From: Garcia nutans
Lineage: Eukaryota > Streptophyta > Magnoliopsida > Malpighiales > Euphorbiaceae
Direction of reading: 5' to 3'
Assembly (NCBI GenBank): GCA_947685225.1
Contig: CANTUV010000008.1
Coordinates: 46,993,501-47,057,500 of the forward strand
DNA length: 64,000 bases
A model generated the notes under the pieces. That model saw only the letters and a program-made list of their open reading frames with translations. It was not told the DNA's origin and made no database searches. This document shows positions 44,656 to 56,608 of this stretch, in pieces. Position 1 is the stretch's first letter, and every line of letters begins with the position of its first letter. Made by a program: the position numbers and the translations under genes.

Positions 44656-47373
44656 CCAACTTCCAGATAAATCGATGACACAGCTTCTCAACATGTCCTC
44701 AATAATCTGTATCACCCTCTCTGACTGTCCATCCGTCTGTGGATGAAAAGCAGTACTGAAGTGTAATCGAGAACCCAAAGCACTATGCAAACTCTTCCAA
44801 AATCTTGAAGTAAATCTGGAATCTCGATCAGACACTAAAGAAGTTGGAACACCATGCAGTTTCACAATCTCATGGATATACAGCTCAGCCAACCTCTCCA
44901 AAGAGTAATCCATCCGCACCGGAAGGAAATGAGCTGTCTTAGTCAATCTATCCACAATCACCCATATGGCATCATGCTTCCTTTGTGTCAATGGTAAACC
45001 AGATACAAAATCCATGGTTACTCTATCCCACTTCCATTCTGGTACTGATAATGGTTGAAGCAATCCAGTTGGAACTTGATGCTCTGCTTTAACCTTCTGA
45101 CAGGTGAGACACTTCGACACAAAATCTGCAATATCTCTCTTCAAACCAATCCACCAATAATGCTGTCTCAAATCATGATACATCTTGGTATTACCCGGAT
45201 GCATAGCAAACACTGACTGATGTGCTTCTTCTAAAATAACTCTTTTCAAATCAGCATCATCGGGTATACACAATCTATTCTTGAACCACAAGCTCCCATC
45301 ATTTTTCACAATAAAATCTCTAGTCTTTCCATTCTTGCAATATGAAATAATCTTTTGAATCTTCATATCAATCAATTGAGCTTCTCTGATCTGATCCAAT
45401 AAAATTGGTTTTAAATGCAATTGTGCCATCAATGCACCATCATCACAAACTACAAAACTAGCATGCAACGCTCTCAACTCAACAAGCAACAAGAGCGAAT
45501 AAGCAGTCAAACCTGCTAAAGACTTCCGACTTAAGGCATCAGCAACAACATTTGCTTTACCTGGATGATAATCAATCAAGCAGTCGTAATCTTTAATCAA
45601 TTCCAACCATCTCCTCTGCCGAAGATTCAGCTCCTTCTGAACACCCAAATACTTCAAACTTTTGTGATCCGTATAGATGAAACATTTCTCTCCAAATAGA
45701 TAATGTCGCCAAATCTTCAAAGCAAACACAATAGCTGCTAACTCCAAGTCATGAGTCGGATAGTTGAGTTCATGCGGTTTCAACTGTCGAGAAGCATAAG
45801 CTATCACTTTACCCTCTTGCATCAGTACACAACCCAAACCACTATGTGAAGCATCACTGTAGATCACATATGGTTTGTCTTCTACAGGTAAAGTGAGAAC
45901 AGGCGCTTGAGTTAACAACTCTTTTAACTGCTCAAAACTAGTCTGACACTGATCAGTCCACACAAATCTCACTCCCTTCCGAAGTAGTCTGGTAAGTGGA
46001 GTAGCTATTAAAGAAAAACCTTTCACAAACCGTCGGTAATAGCCAGCCAATCCCAGAAAACTTCTAACTTCAGTCACAGTCTTCGGGGGACTCCAATTCA
46101 GAATAGCTTCAACTTTACTCGGGTCAACCCTAATACCATCTGCTGACACTATATGACCGAGAAAAGCTACTTGGTCAAGCCAGAATTCACACTTTGATAA
46201 CTTAGCAAACAATTGCTTCTCTCTCAAAATTTGCAACACAATCCGAAGATGCTCACTATGCTCCTCCTCATTCCGCGAATACACTAAGATGTCATCTATA
46301 AACACTACCACAAATTGATCCAAATAGGGCCTAAACACCCTATTCATTAAATCCATAAAAGCAGCAGGTGCATTCGTCAACCCAAATGGCATTACCAAAA
46401 ATTCATAATGCCCATACCTGGTTCGAAAAGCTGTCTTTGGCACATCCTCGGCTCTAACCCGCAACTGATGGTACCCTGATCTCAAATCAATCTTAGAAAA
46501 CACAGCTGCTCCCTTCAATTGATCAAAGAGATCATCGATTCTAGGCAAAGGATACTTATTCTTGATAGTTATCTTATTCAATTGCCTATAATCGATACAC
46601 AATCTCATAGTACCATCCTTTTTCTTAACAAACAAAACAGGAGCTCCCCATGGCGACACACTAGGGCGAATAAAACCCTTATCCAGCAACTCCTGCAACT
46701 GCACCTTCAATTCTCTCAATTCTACAGGTGCCATTCTAAAAGGAGTAATAGAGATAGGAGCGCTACCTGGTAACAACTCAATACCAAACTCCACCTCTCG
46801 CTCAGGAGGCAATCCTGGCAACTCCTCTGGGAAAACATCTGGAAATTCTGAAACTGTGGGAATGCTATCCAATTGAGAACCTACCACTCTAGTATCCAAC
46901 ACATGAGCAAGGTAAGCTTCACACCCTTTTCTAATCATCTTCCTTGCTGCAACAGCTGAAATAAACAAAGATGCAAGCTGTCTCTGCTCACTAGATACCA
47001 ACACTACTTTATCCTCACTAGTTCTCAAAGTAACACACTTCTTCTTACAATCTACCACAGCTCCATGCCTAGACAGCCAATCCATGCCTAGAATCAAATC
47101 AAATTCTTTAAATGGCATCTCAATCAAATCACCACAAAACTTCTCATCCTGTACCACCACTGCACAATCTCTATGCACTTTACTAACAATCACGCTATGC
47201 CCTAAAGGATTTGTCACCAACACATCAAATCCTAGGGACTCAGCATGCATTTCAGACACAGGCAATACAGATGCACTAATGTATGAATGTGTGGATCCAG
47301 GGTCAATCAAAGCAAGTACAGAAATGCCAAATAAAGAAAAAGTACCAGCTATGACTGCAGAAGCATCAGGCTG
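44656..47373 (-). pseudogene. Tekay 2 protease, RT, RNase H and integrase N-terminal part
   Basis: Open without stops from 47373 to the insertion point. Protease [14 protein letters not shown] with [16 protein letters not shown], catalytic FIDD, RNase H ([17 protein letters not shown]), integrase zinc region (HPGNTKM, CLTCQKV), core Asp in TMDFVSGLP and VSDRDSRF, and [13 protein letters not shown]. It is disrupted only by the small chromovirus; the remaining 228 codons are at 39256-38573. Confidence 0.92.
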
Positions 47374-48621
47374 TCATTGCATCACATAAACCCGCTGAGA
47401 AGGCCCAGCCTCATCTGGTCTGCCATCCCTGGGTGTAGATCCTCCTCTCTGACTAAACACAGACCTACCCCCTCGGCTGAAACCCCTGCTTCCTCGACCT
47501 CTGCTAAAACTCTGCCGAGAAGCTGTAGATTCCACTGATCTCTGGTCCTGCATCTCAGGACACTCTCTAATGAAATGGTTAGGCGATCCACATCCAAAAC
47601 ACACACCTGTTCTACCAATCCTCTGACAATTACCCACATGAACCTTACCACAAAGCTCGCATGCCAGTGGAGTGGATCTCTGCATAAAGGGAGTCGGTGC
47701 ACTAGCCACAGAAGCTGTAGATCTAGGTCTCGGTCTCTGAAACTGTCCTGATCTACTCATCTGCCTCTGACTCCTTCCCACTCTAGGAACAAAGCTCCCT
47801 CTGCCCCTCTTCACTGATGAAGACCCTGTCTCAAACTGTGGTCTTCTCACTCTAGTCTCTTCCTCAGATGCAGCTGCAATGACTTGAACTCTCTCTACAC
47901 TCCGTGCTGCTGCCACAAGCTGAGAGAAATCAGTATATCTGGATCCAGCCACATGACAAATAAGAGAAGGCCTCAACCCCTCTTCGAATCTCCTACATCT
48001 ATCAATGTCATCGGATATAATGCCTCCCGCATAATGGCTTAATCGAATAAACTCTACTTCATATTCAGTTACTGTCCGATGATCTTGTTTCAAACTCAAG
48101 AATTCCATTTTCTTCACATCCTTATACTCCCTAGGAGTATACTTCAATTCAAATTCCCTAAGGAAATCAGCATAGGTCAATGTGGGTGGATCATCCATGG
48201 CATGTGGTACGGTCTTCCACCAGTCATATGCATCCTTCTGCAATAATGACCTAGCATAATCAAACTTCTCCTCTGATGTGGCTTGCAACTGAATAAAAAT
48301 TCTCTGAACTTTATCAAGCCATTGTTCTGCCACAGCTGGATCTATCGTACCCAGAAAATCCTCTGCCCCAAACTTCCTCAGTTTATCATATTGTCTCACT
48401 GGTACCTGAGGCTGAGGTGGTGGTGGAGGTTGCGCTGGTGCTTGCCTCATAACTTCCATCATATGTCTAAACCAGGCTGGTGGAATCTCATCACCTGCTG
48501 GTCTCCCCGACACTGAAGCAGGTACCTCACTGGCTACCTCAACTCTAGCTCCCTCCCTACTCTCAACAGGAGCTATACTCTCTGCACTTCCTTCTACAAA
48601 CTGCCGTGAATGGGAATCCAT
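47374..48621 (-). pseudogene. Tekay 2 gag
   Basis: ATG 48621 (MDSHSRQ), 415 codons. Gag core RKFGAEDFLGT, YDWWKTVPH, ELKYTPREYKD. Cys region with CELCGKVHVGNC and knuckle CFGCGSPNHFIREC, followed by a Gly/Arg/Ser-rich tract. TGA 47374-47376 follows VYVMQ where Tekay 1 has Arg; the same frame then continues into protease. This is the only stop in the Tekay 2 gag-pol. Confidence 0.92.
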
Positions 48622-48769
48622 TACTACCTATATCTGCAAACACGACCAAATACACCTTATTAAAGATCAAAGGCTGCCAATACCAACATATATTTTATTC
48701 AAAATCAACTTTTAAAATCAAAATATTCTTTTTATAACATTTTTCCTAGGTTGAGAATCTCAAACCTAG

Positions 48770-48781
48770 GCTCTGATACCA
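48770..48781 (-). other. Primer binding site of Tekay 2
   Basis: Minus strand TGGTATCAGAGC, 7 nt inside the 5' LTR. Confidence 0.9.
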
Positions 48782-48788
48782 AAACAAT

Positions 48789-51365
48789 TGTAACACCCCT
48801 AAATCCCATATACGTTCACTACATATCACCACCATGTAATGAACATACATAGAACCTAAGAATGCTACGGTTTTCCATAAACAATTCACAATATATATAT
48901 ATAATATAATGATATTTACTTGTAAACTAAATCAAAATAGGTATAAACATTTTAATTGATATGCAGCGGAATTTATCAAAATATTTATATATATATATAT
49001 ATATATCCAAGTACCAGTTCACAAAGTTATATACATATACATTAAATCCAATACTTTACAAAACATATAGATTATATACATGATTGGCAGCTTTCTCTTT
49101 GATCTTTAAGTCCAGTACAACTCTTCAATTCCTAGACTCACTCGGTCTAGTGGATCTCTCGGGTTCTTCCCTAACACCTGCGCGATAAACACAATCGCGC
49201 TAAGCCAACGGCTTAGTAAAACAACTATAGTATCAATATGCTTTGATGCCATGCTCATGACCCTCAATCAAATAAATAATACATAGCAAATCATAACTTA
49301 TTCATCATAAATTATCAACCCATAATTACATTATATCATTACTCATCAATTTCATTAAGCAATAGTCACAATTTAACAATCATAAATCACATTAAGCCTA
49401 AGACACACCTGGGCCCAAAACACCCTAATATGTTATTCAAAGTTCAGAGTCCCTGTGTTTGATTTAATATCATAATCATCAAGCCCGTAGGCAATATATA
49501 TATCATATCTCTATCCATGGATAGCGTAACAGACCCAATCTCTTGGACCATCAACCCATTAACATGAGGAGATCCTCAACTCGGTTAGACTGTTACAAGT
49601 TTCAATTGGAATCATCAGCTTACGGGCCATCCCATTTCGCCTATCCAATGATTCATAAACATCACATTTCTCATATATCAACTGGAACCGGCTTACGGGC
49701 CATCCCATTTCGCCTATCCAGTGATTCAATTGGAATTGGTTTACGGGCCATCCCATTTCACCTATCCAATGATTCATAGGCATGCCATCAAAAACAGGAC
49801 TCTGAAAGTTGAATCAACACATTAGGCATATTAACATTTCATTTATTCTTTCCCAATTTATTCCCTTTACATCAACTTGGCCCAATCACAGTGGCCTCAC
49901 ATATCATTTAATTCATCTTAATCATTCACATTAGTTTTACATCAATTCTCAAATCATATCAAAGCAACTCAATCATGTTAATTCCATACCCCATCACATA
50001 AGTATGCACAATTAATAACTTCCTCATACATTACACAAAACATTATAAATATGCCTTCACAATGCATTAGTGCTCTCAATGCTTTAACAAATACATGTGT
50101 GTTATGCTTTCACATCTTATAAATGTATGCAATGATGTAGTTGCACTTACCTCAATAACACTTCACTCAACTCTAATTACTTCCTCTATCAAGGGTCTCT
50201 TACTTTTCAAATAAATGATGGTTCACCCTCTTCAAGACCTAATCCCAAAAATAGCAATATACACTTACTTAGGGATACACAAGAGATAATCAAGTTAATA
50301 AATAACTAGGGCAAACCCTAAACTTAACACGCTCACCCACACGGGCGTGCTACTGGGCGTGTAATACATACTGTCTCAACCACTTAACAACACGTCCAAC
50401 CTCCTGGACGTGCTCCTGGCCGTGCCAATTCTCCAATCTCACAGTAGCTATGACACGCTCAATAACACGGGCGTGTTAATGGTCGTGTCACACCTACTGC
50501 CTCCAACACAATTGACACGCCTAAAGACTCTGGATGTGCTCATGAGCGTGTCAGGCCAACAACTCAGATTCCGGCCACACCAACAAACAAACAACCAAAC
50601 TCTTCTTATCACTTTCTTTCCTTTCAAACAAACTCATCCAAACTAACCCAAAAACCAACTCAAACATACAACAACACCAAAACAAGACAAGACACATACA
50701 CAAACACAAATCACAAATCATCATCATCACTTCAAACCCTCAACACCAACATATCTCCATCTTTACCAAGAAACCCACTCTATCCATCAAACAAACCCCA
50801 AAATCCATAATCAAAGAATCAAACACCCATAAAAACATCTCAATCAAGCCAACATACTCTTAACATTATACCACTCCATCAAAACTCAAACATAACTCAA
50901 ACAACACAAGAAAACAAGAGAGAACTTACCAAATTTGAGGAAACTTCACAAATCTCTAACTTGATGATTTGATTCTTCCTTCAAATTACTCTTAGCTCTT
51001 CAATCTCTCTCTTGCTCTCTTCCTTCTTGGATGTCCGGCCAACAAAAATGGAAAGAAGAAAAATGAAGAGTAAACAAATCAACTCTTATCTCTACACCAA
51101 AATCCACTCACTCTCATCCAAGCATTTTAATATTATTATAATCCAAATTAATCCCTTCCACTAATTAATTACTTCCATTTTCCTTAATAATTAAATACTC
51201 AATAATATAAAAATATCTTCCTCCACTACTACTCTCTCTTTGACCATTATTTGACTCATATATATGTTATATATATTACCATATACACAACATATAAACT
51301 TGTCTCTAAACCCTATTTCTTCCCAAAACACATATACATATACTTTACTTCTCTCAACTTAAACC

Positions 51366-51402
<37 letters not shown>

Positions 51403-51439
51403 CATACAAAACTTCTAGGGCATGCATAGGGATATTACA
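48789..51439 (-). repeat. 5' LTR of Tekay 2
   Basis: 2651 bp, 6 bp longer than the other LTR through two extra CAA units; very few other differences. Contains the hairpin pair at 49180-49214. Confidence 0.92.
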
Positions 51440-52529
51440 GCTTCAACCATTGTCAGTGCCAGAATGGAAGTGGGAAAGAGTGACAATGGATTTTGTGTCT
51501 GGTTTGCCATTGACACAAAAGAAGCATGATGCCATATGGGTGATTGTGGATAGATTGACTAAAACAGCTCATTTCCTTCCGGTTCGAATGGATTACTCTT
51601 TGGAGAGATTGGCTGAGCTGTATATCCATGAGATTGAGAAACTGCATGGTGTTCCAACTTCTTTAGTATCTGATCGAGATCCCAGGTTTACTTCCAGATT
51701 TTGGAAGAGTTTGCATAGTGCTTTGGGTTCTCGACTGCACTTCAGCACTGCTTTTCATCCACAGACGGATGGACAGTCAGAGAGGGTGATACAGATTATT
51801 GAGGACATGTTGAGAAGCTGTGTCATCGATTTCACTGGAAGTTGGGATAGGTTTTTACCTCTTGTGGAGTTTGCTTACAACAACAGTCACCAATCCAGCA
51901 TTGGTATGGCACCGTTTGAAGCATTGTATGGCAGACGGTGTAGGACACCTCTTTGTTGGAATGAGCTTGGAGATAATAAGTTGGTTGGTCCTGATTTGAT
52001 TCAAGAAACTGAAGAAAAAGTAAAGTTGATTCGAGGCAGGTTAAAAGCAGCTTCAGACCGACAGAAGTCTTATGCAGATCTGAAGAGGAGAGATATAGAG
52101 TTTGATGTTGGAGATAAGGTATTTTTGAAAGTGTCTCCTTGGAAGAAGATTTTGAGGTTCGGTCGGAAAGGAAAATTGAGTCCTCGTTTCATTGGGCCGT
52201 ATGAAGTGTTAGAAAGAGTTGGGCCAGTGGCGTATCGACTTGCTTTGCCACCTGAGTTGGATCGTATTCATAATGTATTCCATGTTTCTATGTTGAGGAG
52301 ATATAGGTCGGATCCATCTCATGTGTTGCCATTTGAATCTATTGAAGTGAGCCCAGACTTGACATTTGAAGAGGAACCAGTTGCTATCTTGGCACGGGAA
52401 GTGAAAGAGTTGAGAAACAAGAGAGTGCCATTGGTGAAGATTTTGTGGAAAAATCATGGAAAAGAAGAAGCAACTTGGGAAAGTGAACAATCCATGCGAG
52501 AACAGTATCCGCAGTTGTTTCAGAGTTGA
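51440..52529 (+). pseudogene. Tekay 1 integrase and chromodomain, 3' part of gag-pol
   Basis: Resumes the frame cut at 35881, directly after the GCTTC duplication. Core integrase Asp in TMDFVSGLP, second Asp in VSDRDPRF, Glu region [17 protein letters not shown] motif IGPYEVL; chromodomain-like tail with VKILWKNHGKEEATWE. Uninterrupted to the stop at 52527-52529. PPT AGAGGGGGAGAAT lies at 52564-52576. Confidence 0.9.
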
Positions 52530-52576
52530 TATCAGGTAATTTCGAGGACGAAATTTTCTTTTTAGAGGGGGAGAAT

Positions 52577-55073
52577 TGTAATATTCTCATTTATGCCCTA
52601 GAAGTTTTGCATATTGTTGTTGTTGTTATTGTTATATATTGGATTGAATATATGTGTTAAATTGTAAGAGAAAAGAAATTGAGAAGAGAAAGTATATGTA
52701 TATGTATTTTGGGAAGAAATAGGGTTTAGAGACAAATTTATATGTTGTGTATATGTTAATATATATGACATATAAAGTGGTCAAAAGGCTTGGTCAATGC
52801 AAGAGAAGATATTTATTTGAGATTGGTAAATTACTTAATTGGGCACATATAAGACAAAAAGATAATTATGTGAATAAGGGCACTTTGGTAATTGCTTGGA
52901 TAAAATCACATGGTGGATATTTAAAGAAGGTTTGACTTGTGTTTTCTTCATCATTTCTTCTTCTTCTTCTTGTTGATGGCCGGCCCTCCATAGCCAAAGA
53001 GAAAGAAAGAGACAAGTGATGGTTTTGATGATTTCAAGCTTAAATTGAAGAAAGATTAAGTGTTCAAGTGTTGATTTAAGAAGTTTTTAACTAAGGTAAG
53101 ATCTTTTCTCTAATTTCTTCAATTCTTTTGAAGTGGTATGATTAAGTTGCTTATGGTATGATTGTAAGTATTGATTTTGCTTGATATATGAGAAGTTGGG
53201 TTGGTGTGGGTGATGGAAGAGTAAGATTGGTGTTTAGTGAAATTGTTTCTGTTTTAGGATTAGTAAAGGCTGTGACTTGTATGATTTTTAATTAATTTTA
53301 GAAAAATGTTCTTGAAGTGAATTTTTGATATGTTGTGCCTCTATGAGTCTAGAATGACTGAAAAATATGTTGATTCGATTTTGGAATGGTTATGAGTTTA
53401 GAAAGATTATTTTTATTAGACCTGTTCCAGCAGGTACCTTAACTGAGACAGCTCTATTTCAGAATTTTTAATAAAATGTAGAAAAATCATATTCAATTGA
53501 AATTTGGATATGTTGTTGCTTAGTGAGTCTAGTATTTTAGAAAAATAATTTGGAACCACGTTGATTGAATTTGATTTATGGAATTCACAAAGTTCAGAAC
53601 TGCTGCCAGGATGCAGGGCAATTGGGGCAGTCTGGTTAGGTGAACTATTTGACCAAGATTTTGTGTTCAGTTTGATCTGAAATTTTAAAGGGATGATTTT
53701 AAGATACAAAACTAAATTCTGTAAAAATTTTAGAATTTTTAGTCAAGTAGATTATTTTATACAATTTTTCAAAATAAGGATAAAATGGAGTCTAAAACCA
53801 GAATGTATTATTTATATGAATCATATCAATTGTTCTTTGCCCTAATTGCATTGTTGAGATTGAGCAATGTTATGTTATGCATTGTGAATGGTTATGTGTT
53901 TCGAATGATATACATTGAAATTGAAATGATAATTCAAATAAGACATGATATGAGACAATGCCATTGTGATTGGCTATGATGATGATATTGAAAGAAAGAA
54001 GGCATGTTTGCCTAAATGTGATGAGAATTTGAGAATGGAAATGGTAAGTATATAATAAATGAATTGTTTGTTTAATATGTTATTCAGTTTCAGAGTTCTG
54101 GATTTGGGTGGCATGCCTAAGAAATGATGAAAGGTAACAGTCTTGCCGGGTTGAGGATCTCCTCAAATGTGTTGAGTTGATGGTCCAAGAGACTGGGTCT
54201 GTTACACTATGAGAATTGTGACTATGGACCAAAGCAGTAACTCTGAACTCTGAATATCGTATTAAATACTTGTTGGGCCCATAGGTGTCAAGGTTATATG
54301 AATGTCCTAAATAATGTTATGAGTTAATGAAATAAGATGTTGGTTATTGAGTAATGTTGAATGTGGAAAGATGTTGAAATGTGGTATGCTCATATGACTA
54401 TGATTTGTGAAATGCATAATTATGTGTTAACTTTATATTTATAATGTTGATCTTATCAATAGCATATGTGGCATTGTATTGCATTAAAGCATACTATTAG
54501 CATGTTTTATCTTACTAAGCCGTTGGCTTAGCGCGATAGTGTTTAATCGCGCAGGTAATAGAGTGGATAGAGTTGAACCCGAGAGTTCTTCAAGACCAAG
54601 TGAGAGTAGACCTTGTTGAATCCATTTTGGGAGCTTAAAGATCATAGCAGACTTGTCAATCTTGTATATTTCTTTATATTTTGTAAAGAAATGTTTAATA
54701 TGTAAATATGTAAATATTTTATAACTTCCGCTGTGTAATATTTAAAAATGGGGGATTGTCACAAAACCTTTAATTTATGTTGTACTAGAAGTGTAAATTC
54801 TTTTTGCAGGTTGTAGTTGAGGTTACAAGGGGGATTTATTGGGAGTGTATTGAGAATGATTTTGTTTGCATTGGTTTGTGTAAAATGTTTTTAAAAATAA
54901 GAAAAAAACCGGTTTTGTCGACACTTGGGACTCAATTTTTAGGCGAAACTATGGCAAAATTTTTGAAAAAAAAAATCAGAACTAAAATTTGACTAAGTAA
55001 AATTGGTAGCAACATTAGGTTAGTGTGGCACCTCTACTCAGCTTACATATGTAGGTCGGGAAGAGGTGTTACA
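52577..55073 (+). repeat. 3' LTR of Tekay 1
   Basis: 2497 bp, single copy of the 106-bp module (from 54136), hairpin pair 54517-54551. Followed by the CCTCA duplication. Confidence 0.92.
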
Positions 55074-55078
55074 CCTCA

Positions 55079-55239
55079 GGCACTACCACTTCTCCTAAAA
55101 CCAATTGGTGTCAGGAAAGGTGCATACCCTAGCCTTATAGTGCATTTATCACACAAGAGCACCCATGGCATTTGAATGTGACTTGGCCCCACACTTGGGC
55201 CTCCACCACGGGACAATTGATGCCACCCCTTGTGTAACA
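55079..55239 (-). repeat. Copia 5' LTR, outer fragment
   Basis: 161 bp; with 29534-29545 it makes a 173-bp LTR whose ends on the minus strand are TGTTACAC and TCTTACA. Contains CACTATAAGG, a possible TATA region. Bounded outside by a PPT-like tract. Confidence 0.7.
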
Positions 55240-55299
55240 ATCTCCCCCTCAGCATTGCTCCCGCTGGGAATCGAACCCATGACCTCGGCTCTGATACCA
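55240..55299 (-). mobile_element. TRIM-like miniature internal region (PBS to PPT)
   Basis: On the minus strand: PBS TGGTATCAGAGC (55299-55288), about 34 nt including GGGTTCGATTCCC, then PPT GCTGAGGGGGAGAT (55253-55240), then the 173-bp LTR. Order and spacing are those of a TRIM element sharing this LTR with the copia element. Its own outer LTR is not found to the right. Confidence 0.45.
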
Positions 55300-56300
55300 C
55301 TTGTATAAAATCATTAGTTATTATCAATTTGATTATCGGTGATCAAAATAGAGTTTGATTGTCCATCAATCTCAATACATAAATTGGATGTGACCTAATT
55401 TTAAGGAGAAAAATGCTTCATGTTTTAAGGGAATTAAATAAAATAATTTTGCCCACTAAAAAAAGAATCCTCTAAGCCTCTATATAAATAAGTATTCTCC
55501 AAGTCTCAAATTATCCAAGAATAAAAGAATTAATTCAAGAAATAATCATCTATTTAGTTTTCTTTAGAGTTTTAGAGTTTCTTTAGAGAGAAAAGTTAAG
55601 TTTGGTTCAAGAAAGCGAATTCAAGTTCCAAGTGGAGTTCTAACTCAATCCAAAGAAATACTAGAGTTTTATCTTTCTTATTCTTAAATTTATAATTTTT
55701 TCAATTATTGTCTCGAATTTTGAATTACTTTCATTTCTATTATGAATCACTTAATTTTCATTTAGGGTTGGCTCCTTATATTGACTTTACTACTTAGTAA
55801 TTCATGCTTATTTGATTTAATTGAGTTTACCATTTGACTAATTTGTTATCTTTGATTTTAATGCATTAATTATGCTCACTAATAATTAATTTATTTGAGT
55901 TATATGTCATGGGGCGAGAGTGGAGGGATGACATTAGTCCGAGGTAACAGTCTTAAGTAAGTTTTTACATAGAGATAAGGTAAACACTTAAGAGGTTAAT
56001 ATAAGATCCTCCCAAAATTTAATGAATTGATTTAATTACTTATGATCACAAGAGTAGACATAAGGTTAAGTTCAATATTAGTTTTAGTGCTTAAGAGAGA
56101 CTAAAACTTGATTTAGGAGGATCCAACCGTTACTCAAAGGGAAAATATAATTAAGTCAACAATTTAGAAAATCCATAGTTAATCAATTAAGGTGGCCTAA
56201 TCCTAAGTTCAAAAAAAATTATTTGATTAAAACTAAAAGCAATTCATTCTTTTAATTAATTCACTTAATCAATTAAGGTGGCCCAACCCTAGCAGTTGCT
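55300..56300. other. AT-rich spacer
   Basis: No gene recognised. A 29-bp direct repeat (TTAATCAATTAAGGTGGC type) occurs at about 56178 and 56268. Confidence 0.5.
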
Positions 56301-56545
56301 ACTAAAGAAAATTGGAGACTTCTTCGGACTTCCTTCATTAAGCACTTTGGGTATAATATTGATATAGAGGTCTCCTTAGTTGCATTTGAATCATTAAGAC
56401 AGAAGCTGAATGAGAGCTTTTCCCACTATATCAATAGGTAGAGAGGAAAGGTAGCATTGCTTCGTGATAGGCCCTCCAAAAAGGATCATATTAGGTTGAT
56501 AATTAAAGGTTCAAATCTAAAAAAAGAAGATGAATTATGCCTTGG
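56301..56545 (+). pseudogene. Tat-type gag fragment
   Basis: About 80 codons read FIKHFGYNIDIEV, LNESFSHYINR and RPSKKDHIRLIIK, which align with FNTQYHYNIEVD, EPFSSFLTRWRAK and RPSEQEQIDIIIK of the gag at 11446-12588. One TAG replaces the Trp of the RW motif. No flanking gag or LTR is seen. Confidence 0.65.
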
Positions 56546-56608
56546 TTAATAACTTTCAAGATTTCTATGACTTGGGAACATAAAAAAAGGAAGTTAAGAA
56601 AGAAGAGG

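Larger units (their letters stand above)
35882..51439 (-). mobile_element. Tekay-type chromovirus 2, inserted in reverse into Tekay 1
   Basis: LTRs 35882-38526 and 48789-51439 (TGTAACACC...ATATTACA on the plus strand) with GCTTC duplicated on both sides. PBS at 48770-48781 and PPT next to 38526 give minus orientation. Internal protein sequence is closely related to Tekay 1. One stop in gag-pol plus the insertion of a small chromovirus at 39256/44651 are the only breaks seen. LTRs are nearly identical by eye, so the insertion is young. Confidence 0.93.
29546..55073 (+). mobile_element. Tekay-type chromovirus 1 (Ty3/gypsy), carrying a nested insertion
   Basis: 5' LTR 29546-32151, PBS, gag-pol, 3' LTR 52577-55073; CCTCA at 29541-29545 and 55074-55078 is a perfect target-site duplication. 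LTRs begin TGTAATAT and end GGTGTTACA. The internal region is interrupted at 35881/51440 by Tekay 2. It is defective through several single-codon stops. Long LTRs, tRNA-Met PBS and a C-terminal chromodomain-like tail fit the Tekay/Del clade. Confidence 0.92.
16480..55239 (-). mobile_element. Ty1/copia element, host of all nested insertions
   Basis: Survives in three pieces: 16480-18314, 27978-29545 and 55074-55239. Reading right to left: 173-bp 5' LTR (55239-55079, then 29545-29534), PBS, gag, protease, integrase. The protein reading resumes across the Athila insertion (18310-18314/27978-27982) exactly at its 5-bp duplication. RT, RNase H and the 3' LTR are absent: the element stops near 16480, so its 3' half was lost before or after nesting. 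It is the oldest member of the nest. Confidence 0.85.

Noticed and set aside
55266..55278. GGGTTCGATTCCC as part of a tRNA gene or SINE
   Set aside because: It matches a box B, but no box A or cloverleaf is seen upstream; PBS and PPT on either side fit a TRIM internal region better.
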